From Bacteroidota bacterium (GTDB lineage: Bacteria; Bacteroidota; Bacteroidia; Bacteroidales; VadinHA17): a stretch of 39,656 nucleotides of DNA. Where the stretch lies: the NCBI GenBank assembly GCA_029564935.1, contig JAKQPD010000092.1:1-39656 (forward strand), read 5' to 3'. A program made the translations under genes and the position numbers. The notes beneath the pieces are model-generated. The model was not told where the DNA came from and searched no databases. It saw only the letters and a list, made by a program, of their open reading frames with translations. Position 1 is the stretch's first letter, and each line of letters begins with the position of its first letter. This document shows positions 1-7,847 of the stretch, piece after piece.

Positions 1-2
1 CA

Positions 3-71
3 ACTTCAACCTACATCCGGAACATGAATATCCTGATGGGTTATCTTCAGGCGAACAGAAAAAAAATCTGA
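3..71 (+). CDS. C-terminal end of an unidentified gene (partial)
   Basis: Frame 3 is open from the left edge to a TGA at 69-71 and encodes 22 residues ending NRKKI, with the look of an amphipathic C-terminal helix (YIRNMNILMGYLQ). The 5' part lies outside the window, so no family can be named. It converges on the minus-strand Gfo/Idh/MocA gene, and its stop codon overlaps the first bases of the terminator hairpin. It could be a chance open frame, because only about 70 bases are visible. Confidence 0.35.
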   Translation, partial: TSTYIRNMNILMGYLQANRKKI

Positions 72-96
72 GGTGCGCTTTTGCAGGCACCCTCAG
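59..96 (-). terminator. Intrinsic terminator of the Gfo/Idh/MocA gene
   Basis: A hairpin with arms CTGAGGTGC (68-76) and GCACCCTCAG (87-96), paired with one bulge, is followed on the minus strand by eight T residues (A run at 59-66 on plus). It sits 27 bases beyond the stop of the minus-strand gene at 123. The plus strand has no T run after the hairpin, so it is mainly a leftward terminator. Confidence 0.75.
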
Positions 97-122
97 ATTC
101 TGATCATTAAAACTTATGCTTA

Positions 123-1448
123 TTACACGAGCTTCCACGGGCTGCGGTACTCATAATGCATGAGTAAGGTTGCAGCTCCGTCAGTATCATCAACGAAGGT
201 TTCTGTTGCAGGATTCCATTTAACAGTCTTTTTCAGCTCACATGCGATGTTACCGAGGGTACATACGGTACAGCTGCTGTGACCTATTTCAACCGGAACA
301 ACAGGATCGACACGGTTTTTGACAGCGTCTATGAAATTGACCTGGTGAGGAATTCTTGTTTCATATGGCCCTTCGACATTTGTTGCAGATTCAGGTGGAT
401 TGAATTTAGGATCGGATGCATTGAAATATCCTCTTGCAACTTCAATCCAGCCATTCTCTCCTATGAATTTTACCCCTTTTGTAAGTTTTTCATCGAAGGG
501 TTCGGAAGTCATGATAACACCATTTGCATATGTCCAGGATATGAATTCAGTGCCATCGCCAATCGGAGAAATTTCTACAGGCCCGTTTTTATCCATTCCA
601 AGTCCCCACTGTGCAATATCGAACATATGCGCACCCCAGTCGGTAGTAAAGCCGCCACCCATTTCCTTGTACCATCTCCAGCCACCCCAGAATTCTTCAT
701 CTTTCGGAGGATCGAGTGATATTGGCGGATTAAGTTCCTTGTTATAGTGAATCGTTTCAGGAAGAGGGCCAAGCCACAGATCCCAGTTAAGATCTGCAGG
801 AAGCGGTTCTTCAGGAAGATTATATGGTGTCGGAGGTGCTCCGACATATGCATATACCCTTGTGATCTTACCCAGTGCACCCTCCTGTACCAGCTTTACT
901 GCATGCTGAAATTCAGGACTTGAGCGTTGTTGGCTTCCCACACCCAATATCCTGTTGGTTTCACGAACAACTTTCCTGAGTTCCTGACCTTCCTTTATTG
1001 TAAAGGTCATCGGTTTTTCGAGATAAACATCCTTACCGGCCTTGCATGCAGCAATTGCAACCATGGCATGTGCATGGTCCGGAATTGCTATGACAACGGC
1101 ATCTATATCCTTACGGCCAAGAACATCCTGGTACTTTTCATAGGTTTTCACCTTGAATTTTTTACCGGCTTTTGTGTAATAATCAGCTACCCTTCTTTCA
1201 AAACGGGTACGCTTTATCCCATAAACATCACAACCGGCAAGAACAGTAACACCAGGTATCTGGATGAATCCGTTCATCAGGAACATTGCCTGACGGCCAA
1301 GTCCTATAAATCCTAATCTGATGTCACCCGCACTTGCAGCTGATCCTTTACAGCCGGCAAGATACGGAACTACAGCAGCACCGGCAACACCTGCAACTGC
1401 AGTGTTGATAAAACGGCGCCTGGACCACTTTGAATTCTGATTTTCCAT
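123..1448 (-). CDS. Tat-exported Gfo/Idh/MocA family oxidoreductase (lipoprotein)
   Basis: The 441-residue protein starts with a twin-arginine signal (SRRRF at 9-13), a hydrophobic stretch and a lipobox LAGC with Cys33, so it is probably a Tat-exported lipoprotein. A Rossmann start (LGFIGLGRQ, about 46-53) and the family EKP signature (144-146) show an NAD(P)-dependent sugar dehydrogenase or glycosidase-like fold. The C-terminal half carries TDWGAHMFD, which includes the usual catalytic His. Members of this family oxidise or reduce sugar hydroxyls, and some act as NAD-dependent glycosidases; the substrate here is not readable. It lies 44 bases downstream of the GntR gene on the same strand, so the two are probably co-transcribed and linked to the divergent operon. 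Export of a nucleotide-dependent fold by Tat with its cofactor bound is a known pattern in Bacteroidota. Confidence 0.9.
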   Translation of the reverse strand: MENQNSKWSRRRFINTAVAGVAGAAVVPYLAGCKGSAASAGDIRLGFIGLGRQAMFLMNGFIQIPGVTVLAGCDVYGIKRTRFERRVADYYTKAGKKFKVKTYEKYQDVLGRKDIDAVVIAIPDHAHAMVAIAACKAGKDVYLEKPMTFTIKEGQELRKVVRETNRILGVGSQQRSSPEFQHAVKLVQEGALGKITRVYAYVGAPPTPYNLPEEPLPADLNWDLWLGPLPETIHYNKELNPPISLDPPKDEEFWGGWRWYKEMGGGFTTDWGAHMFDIAQWGLGMDKNGPVEISPIGDGTEFISWTYANGVIMTSEPFDEKLTKGVKFIGENGWIEVARGYFNASDPKFNPPESATNVEGPYETRIPHQVNFIDAVKNRVDPVVPVEIGHSSCTVCTLGNIACELKKTVKWNPATETFVDDTDGAATLLMHYEYRSPWKLV

Positions 1449-1492
1449 AACAGGTTTTATTTTATAATTAAGGTTAAAAATTACGGTCAGAA

Positions 1493-2209
1493 CTAAAACC
1501 TCCCGAAGATAGAATATTTCTCCGTATTACAAAAGATTGAAGAATAAAGAAATAAACCCGGATTATTGGTTTCCATTTTTCTTTCAAGATGAAGAACCGG
1601 ATCTCCCTTTTTCATCTGCAGGAACCTGCTGATCCTTGCTGATGCCGGAATAGCTTTTATCCTCTGCTCCCCTCCTTTTATCTCGATCTGATAATGATCC
1701 CTCAGTATCCTGAAAAGCGACTGGTTCTCAAACTTACGCGATGTGATCCTCGGAAGATTGATATTGGCAATATAACTGATATCGTAAAAAATCGGGATAT
1801 CATCCAGTAACCTCAGCCTTTCCATGTAAACACATCCCGACTCTTTTTCAATATCCGATAACGGGAACATGAAATCATCTTTCCAGGGAATTATGACCGG
1901 TTTGACAATAATCCTTGTCTTCAGATTCCGGTCACCTACTGCTGACGTGGTTCCCGAAACGGACAAGATCCCGATTTCCCTTGGCAGATGATGGACTATA
2001 CTTCCTTTCCCCTGATGACGGCTTATGAATCCGTCGTTCGCAAGGTTACTCAGAGATTGTCTTACAGTCGGTCTGGTAACACCATATAACTGACACAGCT
2101 CATTCTCGGATGGCAAAAGATCTCCTTCCATGTAAACCCCTTCAATTATATGCTTCCTGAGAACCTCATAGAGTCTCCGGTGATGCGGTATTTTCCCGGG
2201 CACTGTCAT
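1493..2209 (-). CDS. GntR-family transcriptional regulator (HutC/UTRA type)
   Basis: A 238-residue repressor-type protein. Residues about 9-72 form the GntR winged helix; the recognition segment SENELCQLYGVTRPTVRQSL lies at 34-53, and a wing SRHQGKGSIV follows at 63-72. Residues about 90-235 match a UTRA effector domain, which usually senses a phosphorylated sugar or another small metabolite. The length is normal for the HutC subfamily. It is divergent from the E2/E1 operon, and two inverted repeats of the right size for a GntR dimer lie in the shared intergenic region. It therefore likely represses both its own leftward unit and the rightward catabolic operon until a pathway intermediate binds. 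The effector is unknown; a sugar phosphate is an inference from family and context. Confidence 0.92.
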   Translation of the reverse strand: MTVPGKIPHHRRLYEVLRKHIIEGVYMEGDLLPSENELCQLYGVTRPTVRQSLSNLANDGFISRHQGKGSIVHHLPREIGILSVSGTTSAVGDRNLKTRIIVKPVIIPWKDDFMFPLSDIEKESGCVYMERLRLLDDIPIFYDISYIANINLPRITSRKFENQSLFRILRDHYQIEIKGGEQRIKAIPASARISRFLQMKKGDPVLHLERKMETNNPGLFLYSSIFCNTEKYSIFGRF

Positions 2210-2245
2210 ATAAGGATTATTTTTCCGGTAAATATATTACAAATT

Positions 2246-2261
2246 ACTTGTAAATACAAGT
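2246..2261. promoter_or_regulatory. Candidate GntR operator 1
   Basis: A perfect inverted repeat ACTTGTA-AA-TACAAGT overlaps the -33 TTG (2248-2250) of the rightward promoter. Its size and A/T-rich centre fit a HutC-type GntR dimer site, and it lies 37 bases upstream of the regulator's start codon. That GntR binds here is inferred. Confidence 0.6.
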
Positions 2262-2278
2262 TATTTGATTTAATTTTG
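2248..2278 (+). promoter_or_regulatory. Bacteroidota-type promoter of the E2/E1 operon
   Basis: TTG (2248-2250), a 20-base spacer and TAATTTTG (2271-2278) match the Bacteroidota primary-sigma consensus TTG-N19-21-TAnnTTTG. Transcription would start near 2285, leaving an untranslated leader of about 120 bases before the E2 start at 2406. Both inverted repeats sit in the positions needed to block it. Confidence 0.6.
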
Positions 2279-2303
2279 TGACCGCTGATTTATAATAAGA
2301 TGT

Positions 2304-2321
2304 AATACAATAATTTGTATT
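2304..2321. promoter_or_regulatory. Candidate GntR operator 2
   Basis: An inverted repeat AATACAA-TAAT-TTGTATT lies just downstream of the predicted transcription start. It shares the TACAA/TTGTA half-site with operator 1 but has a 4-base instead of a 2-base centre, with centres about 59 bases apart. It could be a second repressor site or a roadblock. Binding by the same protein is an inference. Confidence 0.45.
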
Positions 2322-2405
2322 TTACCTTCACTTATATTAACAAGTTCATAATTAAGTACAAATCCTCCGCTCCCGTACAGGATGGAGGAAAAAAACAGTG
2401 AAAAT

Positions 2406-3653
2406 ATGGCCACACCGGTAATAATGCCAAAACAGGGACAGTCAGTCGAAACATGTATTATAACACAATGGTTTAAGGCGGCTGGCGACAAGGTTTCCAC
2501 CGGAGATATATTGTTCTCCTACGAAACCGACAAAGCTGCATTTGATCTGGAATCTCCTGCCGAGGGTATCCTGCTCGAAACATTTTTCGGAGAAGGCGAC
2601 GAAGTTCCAGTACTTGTTAACGTCGCAGTGATCGGTCAGAAAGGAGAATCTGCCGATCCTTTCAGACCCGGCTCATTAATCCCCGGCTCCGCCACTACAG
2701 CCGGGCTCACTCAACCTCAGCCTCAACCTCAACCTCAACCTCAGCCTCAATCTCAGCCTCAACCTCAACCTCAGCCGGCAGATGCCCGGATAAGAATTTC
2801 ACCGCGTGCAAAAAGCCTCGCTGAAAGTAAAGGAATTGATTACCGACACCTGGTCGGATCAGGTCCAAACGGAAGGATCATAGTAAGCGATATAGAAAAA
2901 TCATTTTCAGAACAAAAAAGCACAGTTAAGAAAGCAGCTGTAAGCGGATCTGAATTTACAGAACTGCCTCTGTCCAACGTCAGGAAACTTATTGCAAAAG
3001 CAATGCACAACTCTCTTCAGACCTCAGCACAGCTTACCCACCACATGAGCGCTGATGTCAGAGGACTTCTTGAAGCGAGAAAAAGGAACAAGGAAGCGGT
3101 TGCATCTGGTACCGCATCTGTCGAGATCACTCTTAATGATATGGTATGCTGGTGTGTTATAAGGGCTTTGGAGAAATTTCCTGAAGCAAACAGTCATTTC
3201 CTGGGTGATAAGATCAGGACCTTTAACAGAGTTCATCTCGGATTGGCTGTTGACACTCCCAGAGGCTTGATGGTACCTACAGTTAAAAATGCCGACATGT
3301 ATAACCTGAAAAGCCTTGCAAAGGAGCTCCGTTCAGTGGCAGAAGCCTGCCGGAAGGGAAATATCAATCCTGAACTTATCCAGAGCACATCAGCTTCATT
3401 TACTGTCTCAAACCTTGGCAATTATGGAGTTGAAATGTTCACACCTGTAATTAACCTGCCACAGGCTGCAATTCTGGGAGTATGTACAATAATCAACCGC
3501 CCCGCCGACCTGGGCAACAATACTTTCGGTTTTGTTCCGTTTATGGGACTTTCACTGACTTATGATCACAGAGCTATCGACGGAGGACCGGCAACATTGT
3601 TCCTGAGGGAGATAAAGACACAAATCGAGAAATTTAATGAACTTGGTAATTAA
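2406..3653 (+). CDS. 2-oxoacid dehydrogenase complex E2 (dihydrolipoamide acyltransferase)
   Basis: This is the core acyltransferase of a pyruvate/branched-chain/acetoin-type dehydrogenase complex. It moves an acyl group from lipoyl-lysine to CoA. An N-terminal lipoyl domain carries ETDKAAFD with the lipoylated Lys (residue 43 from this start). A Gln-Pro linker follows, then a peripheral-subunit-binding domain (RISPRAKSLAES through VSDIE) and a catalytic domain with the DHRAIDGG active-site motif near the C terminus. I chose ATG 2406 because MATPVIMP is the normal family start; an in-frame ATG at 2382 adds eight charged residues, and a GGAGG at 2385-2389 lies 16 bases before 2406. It is the first gene of the rightward operon and pairs with the E1 gene 164 bases downstream. 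No E3 gene is present, so the lipoamide dehydrogenase must come from elsewhere. The acyl specificity cannot be read. Confidence 0.92.
   Translation: MATPVIMPKQGQSVETCIITQWFKAAGDKVSTGDILFSYETDKAAFDLESPAEGILLETFFGEGDEVPVLVNVAVIGQKGESADPFRPGSLIPGSATTAGLTQPQPQPQPQPQPQSQPQPQPQPADARIRISPRAKSLAESKGIDYRHLVGSGPNGRIIVSDIEKSFSEQKSTVKKAAVSGSEFTELPLSNVRKLIAKAMHNSLQTSAQLTHHMSADVRGLLEARKRNKEAVASGTASVEITLNDMVCWCVIRALEKFPEANSHFLGDKIRTFNRVHLGLAVDTPRGLMVPTVKNADMYNLKSLAKELRSVAEACRKGNINPELIQSTSASFTVSNLGNYGVEMFTPVINLPQAAILGVCTIINRPADLGNNTFGFVPFMGLSLTYDHRAIDGGPATLFLREIKTQIEKFNELGN
2712..2777 (+). repeat. In-frame CCTCAA/CCTCAG hexanucleotide repeat coding the E2 linker
   Basis: Twenty-two codons of alternating CAA/CAG and CCT give a (Gln-Pro) linker with a single Ser interruption, between the lipoyl and subunit-binding domains. 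Because the unit is six bases, gain or loss of units keeps the frame and changes only linker length. Confidence 0.9.
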
Positions 3654-3657
3654 CGAT

Positions 3658-3743
3658 AAGGATTGCTTCGCCCCGCTTTTTATGAGAGGAATTGAAGTTC
3701 ACGTAAAGGATTGCTTCGCCCCGCCTGAAGCGGGGCTCGCAAT
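3658..3743. repeat. REP-like cruciform repeat, one partial and one full copy
   Basis: AAGGATTGCTTCGCCCCGC occurs at 3658-3676 and again at 3706-3724. The second copy continues into a strong hairpin: ATTGC, then GCCCCGC-CTGAA-GCGGGGC (3718-3736), then GCAAT (3739-3743). This GATTGCTTCGC...GCAATGACA pattern is a common dispersed palindrome between genes in Bacteroidota. It lies between E2 and E1 and could stabilise or partly terminate the E2 message. There is no T run. Confidence 0.7.
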
Positions 3744-3773
3744 GACATTACAAAAGAGAAGGCTTTAGTTACA

Positions 3774-3813
3774 ACCATCATACCATAATACCATCATACC
3801 ATAATACCATCAT
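3774..3813. repeat. 16-bp tandem repeat abutting the E1 start codon
   Basis: Two and a half copies of ACCATCATACCATAAT end four bases before the E1 ATG at 3818. The repeat takes up the whole ribosome-binding window, so E1 has no Shine-Dalgarno sequence. The leader is unpaired-looking and G-poor, which suits Bacteroidota initiation. Confidence 0.8.
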
Positions 3814-3817
3814 AGCA

Positions 3818-6286
3818 ATGCCAAAGAATCAAAACATCATTCCGGGAGAAGTAAGAAAACCACAGTTTATAGAATTTGGGAAGATCCCTGTTAACCAGTA
3901 CAATAAGACAATCGGGGAAGAAAAGAAAAACTATACTGCTTCCGATCTCATACGGATTTACCGTGATATGGTCATTATCCGCGAGTTTGAGACCATGTTG
4001 AACCTGATAAAGACAAAAAATGAATATAACGGAATAAGTTATAATCATCCCGGTCCGGCTCACCTTTCAATCGGACAGGAAGCTTCAGCAGTCGGAATGG
4101 CATATAATCTGGGAGTGGATGATTATATTTTCGGATCACACCGCAGTCATGGTGAGATCCTCGCCAAAGGGCTTTCCGCAATAAACAAGCTGGACGAAGA
4201 CACCCTGTATTCGATCATGAACAATTATTTCGGTGGCAAAACGCTTAAGGTTGTCGAGAAGGGATTTCAGGGCGATATTAAAGAACTGGCTATAAATTTC
4301 CTGTTATACGGAGCGCTGGCTGAGATCTTCGCACGTGAAAACGGATTCAACAAGGGGCTGGGCGGTTCTATGCATGCCTTTTTCACTCCTTTCGGAATAT
4401 ATCCTAACAATGCAATTGTAGGAGGTTCAGGTGATATTTCTGTAGGTGCAGCGCTTTATAAAAAGATAAACAGGAAGAAAGGCATTGTAGTCTGCAATAT
4501 CGGTGATGCATCCACTGCCTGTGGTCCGGTTTGGGAGGGTATTTGCTTTGCTACGATGGACCAGTATAAAACTCTCTGGGATGGTGAATACAGGGGAGGG
4601 CTGCCACTCATTTTCAATATTATGAACAACCTTTACGGCATGGGCGGCCAGACAATGGGTGAAACGATGGGTTATGGCATACTTGCCCGCCTGGGCGCCG
4701 GAGTAAATCCCGAAATGATGCATGCCGAACGTGTCGATGGATATAATCCGCTTGCCGTTATTGACGCTTTCAGAAGAAAAATGAAGATCCTTAATGAAAA
4801 GAAGGGACCTGTCCTCCTTGATACGCTCACTTACAGGATAAGCGGACATTCTCCATCTGACGCTTCTTCTTACAGATCCAAGGAGGAAATTGAAATGTGG
4901 CAGAAGGAAGATTCAATAATATCTTACGGAAATCAGCTGGCTGAAGGAGGTATAATAAAACAGGATGAACTTGAGGATATCCGGACGGAAACATCGGAAC
5001 TTATAACACATATTCTGAAACTTTCAGTCAGTAATGAGATATCTCCGCTGCTTGATCTTAAAAAAGATCCTGATGCTATCGGGAAAATGATGTTCTCATA
5101 CAGTTCGGCAGATAAAATGGAGGATGGCAAGCCCGAGGTACTGATCTCACTGGAGGAAAATCCACGGGTTAAATCGATCAGGACAAAGGAAAGGTTTTAT
5201 AAGGATAAAGATGGTAAGCCGGTTTCAAAAGCAAAGCTGTTCCAGCTCAGGGACGGGATCTTTGAAGCTGTTATCGACCGTTTTTACAAGGATCCCACTC
5301 TTGTTGCCTGGGGTGAGGAGAATCGAGACTGGGGAGGTGCATTCGCCGTTTATCGTGGTCTTACAGAGGCGCTTCCTTATCACAGGCTCTTTAACTCTCC
5401 GATATCCGAAGGTGCAATAGTCGGAACAGCCATCGGATATGGTATGTGCGGCGGAAGGGTAATAGCTGAAATAATGTACTGCGACTTCCTTGGAAGATCA
5501 GGCGATGAGGTATTTAACCAGTTACCCAAGTGGCAGGCAATGAGCGGTAACCTAATTAAAATGCCGGTGGTTGTAAGAGTCTCTGTCGGCTCAAAATATG
5601 GTGCACAACACTCTCAGGACTGGTCATCCCTTACAGCACATATCCCGGGGTTGAAAGTTATTTTTCCTGCCACACCATATGACGCAAAAGGACTTATGAA
5701 TTCAGCCCTGCAGGGAACAGATCCGGTTATCTTCTTTGAAAGCCAGAGAATATATGACATAGGTGAGATGTTCCATAGTGAAGGCGTCCCGGAAGGATAT
5801 TACGAGATCCCGATCGGTGAACCCGACATTAAAAGAGCCGGAAAAGATATTACCTTATTGTCCATCGGTGCAACACTTTATACTGTCATAAAGGCAGCAG
5901 ATATCCTTAAAGAAAAATATGGCCTTGACGCGGAAATCATTGATGCAAGAACCCTGGTCCCCTTCAATTATGATCCTGTGATCGAATCTCTTAAGAAGAC
6001 CGGAAAGATCCTTCTTACCAGTGACGCTTCATCCAGAGGCTCCTTCCTTAAAGAGATGGCACAGACAATCACTGAACTGGGATTTGATTATCTGGATGCT
6101 CCTCCTGTTGTTGTCGGCTCACGAAACTGGATCACCCCGGCATTTGAAATGGAAGAATACTTCTTCCCTCAGCCGAAGTGGATTATTGATGCAATTCATC
6201 AGAAAATAGTCCCGCTGAAGGGGCATACACCGGAATCTGATTTTTCAGACAAGAAACTTATTGCTTTAAATAAAGAAGGAGTCTGA
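3818..6286 (+). CDS. Fused 2-oxoacid dehydrogenase E1 alpha-beta (thiamine diphosphate)
   Basis: An 822-residue fusion of the two E1 subunits that decarboxylate a 2-oxoacid (or cleave acetoin) and acylate the lipoyl domain of E2. The alpha half (about 40-440) has HRSHGEILAKG and GGSMHAF, and a ThDP motif beginning GDA (229-231) and ending NN (270-271). The beta half (about 475-822) has GEENRDWGG, the YGAQHSQ segment and a transketolase-C-like tail. Two features differ from ordinary E1: an insert of about 40 residues (roughly 120-165) before the GGSMH segment, and a ThDP motif with about 39 residues between GDA and NN, longer than usual. A polar 35-residue N-terminal extension is also present. 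It pairs with the E2 gene upstream; E3 is absent. Pyruvate, branched-chain oxoacid, acetoin or a sugar-derived oxoacid are all possible substrates. Confidence 0.9.
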   Translation: MPKNQNIIPGEVRKPQFIEFGKIPVNQYNKTIGEEKKNYTASDLIRIYRDMVIIREFETMLNLIKTKNEYNGISYNHPGPAHLSIGQEASAVGMAYNLGVDDYIFGSHRSHGEILAKGLSAINKLDEDTLYSIMNNYFGGKTLKVVEKGFQGDIKELAINFLLYGALAEIFARENGFNKGLGGSMHAFFTPFGIYPNNAIVGGSGDISVGAALYKKINRKKGIVVCNIGDASTACGPVWEGICFATMDQYKTLWDGEYRGGLPLIFNIMNNLYGMGGQTMGETMGYGILARLGAGVNPEMMHAERVDGYNPLAVIDAFRRKMKILNEKKGPVLLDTLTYRISGHSPSDASSYRSKEEIEMWQKEDSIISYGNQLAEGGIIKQDELEDIRTETSELITHILKLSVSNEISPLLDLKKDPDAIGKMMFSYSSADKMEDGKPEVLISLEENPRVKSIRTKERFYKDKDGKPVSKAKLFQLRDGIFEAVIDRFYKDPTLVAWGEENRDWGGAFAVYRGLTEALPYHRLFNSPISEGAIVGTAIGYGMCGGRVIAEIMYCDFLGRSGDEVFNQLPKWQAMSGNLIKMPVVVRVSVGSKYGAQHSQDWSSLTAHIPGLKVIFPATPYDAKGLMNSALQGTDPVIFFESQRIYDIGEMFHSEGVPEGYYEIPIGEPDIKRAGKDITLLSIGATLYTVIKAADILKEKYGLDAEIIDARTLVPFNYDPVIESLKKTGKILLTSDASSRGSFLKEMAQTITELGFDYLDAPPVVVGSRNWITPAFEMEEYFFPQPKWIIDAIHQKIVPLKGHTPESDFSDKKLIALNKEGV

Positions 6287-6336
6287 CAAATCTTAAATAT
6301 AACTTTTAATATCTTTATTGCTCTAATTAATCTTTC

Positions 6337-7119
6337 ATGAAGCAGATAATAGAGAAAATAAAGAGTAAATCCGGTTTCATAATCGACATGGACGGAGTGA
6401 TCTATCATGGCAACAGGCTTTTACCAGGGGTCACCGAATTCGTTTCATGGATGGAAAGGTCGGGTAAACGGTATCTCTTCCTGACAAATGCAAGTGAAAG
6501 GACCCCCAAGGAACTGCATGAGAAACTTAAAAGGCTTGGTATAGAAGTCGGTGAAGATCATTTTTATACTAGCGCCCTTGCAACAGCAAGCTTCCTTGCC
6601 AGCCAGAAACCTGATGGAAGTGCCTACATAATCGGAGATGCCGGCCTGATACATGCACTTTACAGCGTGGGATATACTATCAACAATGTAAACCCCGATT
6701 ATGTAGTTGTCGGAGACACCCACGGCTATACCTTTGAAAAGATAGAACTGGCTGTAAACCTTGTAATAAAAGGGGCACGTCTGATCGGCACCAACCCGGA
6801 TACCAGCGGTCCTGTTGAAACCGGAATTACTCCTTCAACAAAAGCCCTCGTGGCTCCTATAGAGATCGCTTCAGGGAAAAAAGCATATTTCGTCGGAAAA
6901 CCCAACCCGCTCATGATGAGAAGCGCTCTCAGGAAACTTGAAATAAAAAGGGAAGATGCGATCGTAATAGGCGACCGGATGGATACAGATATAAGATGCG
7001 GACTTGAATCTGAAATCGATACCCTGCTGGTATTAAGCGGTATAACCAGCAATGAAGATATCGATAAATTTCCTTACCGCCCTAAATATGTATTAGACGG
7101 TGTTGCTGATCTTGTCTGA
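6337..7119 (+). CDS. HAD-IIA family phosphatase (NagD/4-nitrophenylphosphatase type)
   Basis: A 260-residue cytoplasmic phosphatase. The HAD motif I IIDMDGVIYHGN has its Asp nucleophile and acid/base at 17 and 19. LFLTNAS is motif II, GKPNPLM is motif III, and VIGDRMDTDI is motif IV. The C2-type cap between motifs II and III puts it in class IIA with NagD, phosphoglycolate and glycerol-phosphate phosphatases. It starts 50 bases after the E1 stop and probably belongs to the same operon. It may remove phosphate from an aldolase product or clear a dead-end sugar phosphate; this is inferred from context. Its 3' end is followed at once by a purine-rich repeat. Confidence 0.88.
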   Translation: MKQIIEKIKSKSGFIIDMDGVIYHGNRLLPGVTEFVSWMERSGKRYLFLTNASERTPKELHEKLKRLGIEVGEDHFYTSALATASFLASQKPDGSAYIIGDAGLIHALYSVGYTINNVNPDYVVVGDTHGYTFEKIELAVNLVIKGARLIGTNPDTSGPVETGITPSTKALVAPIEIASGKKAYFVGKPNPLMMRSALRKLEIKREDAIVIGDRMDTDIRCGLESEIDTLLVLSGITSNEDIDKFPYRPKYVLDGVADLV

Positions 7120-7120
7120 T

Positions 7121-7184
7121 CGGGCAGGGAGCATGGGGCAGAGAGCGGAGAGCAGGGTGCGGAGAGCGGAGAGCGCAGGGCAAA
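7121..7184. repeat. Purine-rich AGAGCGGAGAGC repeat
   Basis: A run of GGGCAG, GCGGAGAGC and related words fills the gap after the HAD-IIA stop; GCGGAGAGC appears in tandem around 7159-7174. Similar words recur at about 11836-11850 and 26145-26204, so this is a dispersed low-complexity family. No coding potential or terminator signal is evident. Confidence 0.65.
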
Positions 7185-7208
7185 TCACAGAAATGATCTG
7201 TAATAAGA

Positions 7209-7847
7209 ATGGGAACAAAACAATATTACAAAAAAGAAAGGAAGGAAGTTGCCAGGTTCATGAGGCGGCTGTACAGGTATGGGCTTACAACCACTTCAGG
7301 AGGAAACATCAGCATCAGGGTAAACGACAAAGTCATTGCCATTACTCCGTCTGCAACCGATAAGGGCCGGATGAAATGGAAAGAGGTAGGAATTCTGTCA
7401 GTTTCCGGAGAAAATCTCACACCTGAACTGAAACCATCAATTGAACATGCACTTCATTTAAATGTTTATAATACCAACAGGAATGTAAATGCAATAGTGC
7501 ATGCCCATCCGGTTTTTGCATCATCGTTCACAGCAATGAAAACAGAGATAAACACAAGTCTTACGGCTGAAGCAAGGGCTATCTGTGGTGAACCCGTCAT
7601 GGTGCCGTATGAGCTCATGGGAACCGCTGAACTTGCTGCGACAGTTGGTAAACATTCTGCTGATTCGGATATCCTTCTTCTTGAAAATCATGGTATAATA
7701 ACAATGGGGAAAAACCTCCTTCAGGCATTTGATAAGCTTGAAGTGCTTGAAAATGCAGCAAAAATGACACTGATAGTTGAAATGTCGGGAAAGAAAAGTC
7801 CTATAGCCAAATCAAGACTTCTTCAGATAGATAAATTATTCAGATGA
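7209..7847 (+). CDS. Class II aldolase (L-fuculose-phosphate aldolase family)
   Basis: A 212-residue zinc aldolase of the FucA/AraD fold. Zinc ligands are visible as HAHP (His98, His100) and the His of ENHG (His161). The catalytic Glu is E79 in KPSIEHALH, and the phosphate-binding loop is TSGGNISIR (about 29-37). Family members cleave ketose-1-phosphates to dihydroxyacetone phosphate plus an aldehyde, or epimerise ribulose-5-phosphate; the glutamate and surrounding loop favour aldolase. The stop overlaps the start of the next HAD gene by four bases (ATGA), so the two are translationally coupled. This is one of two class II aldolase modules in the operon; they may act on different chain lengths or stereoisomers. 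Confidence 0.9.
   Translation: MGTKQYYKKERKEVARFMRRLYRYGLTTTSGGNISIRVNDKVIAITPSATDKGRMKWKEVGILSVSGENLTPELKPSIEHALHLNVYNTNRNVNAIVHAHPVFASSFTAMKTEINTSLTAEARAICGEPVMVPYELMGTAELAATVGKHSADSDILLLENHGIITMGKNLLQAFDKLEVLENAAKMTLIVEMSGKKSPIAKSRLLQIDKLFR

Noticed and set aside
927..1316. Plus-strand open frame of 129 codons inside the Gfo/Idh/MocA gene
   Set aside because: It is antisense to a well-supported protein and has no recognisable features. The same applies to the other long shadows, for example 6726-7052 and 26506-26997.
2382..2405. Upstream in-frame ATG for the E2 gene
   Set aside because: It adds eight charged residues before the normal family start MATPVIMP, and no Shine-Dalgarno precedes it. 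Not excluded, but 2406 is the better start.
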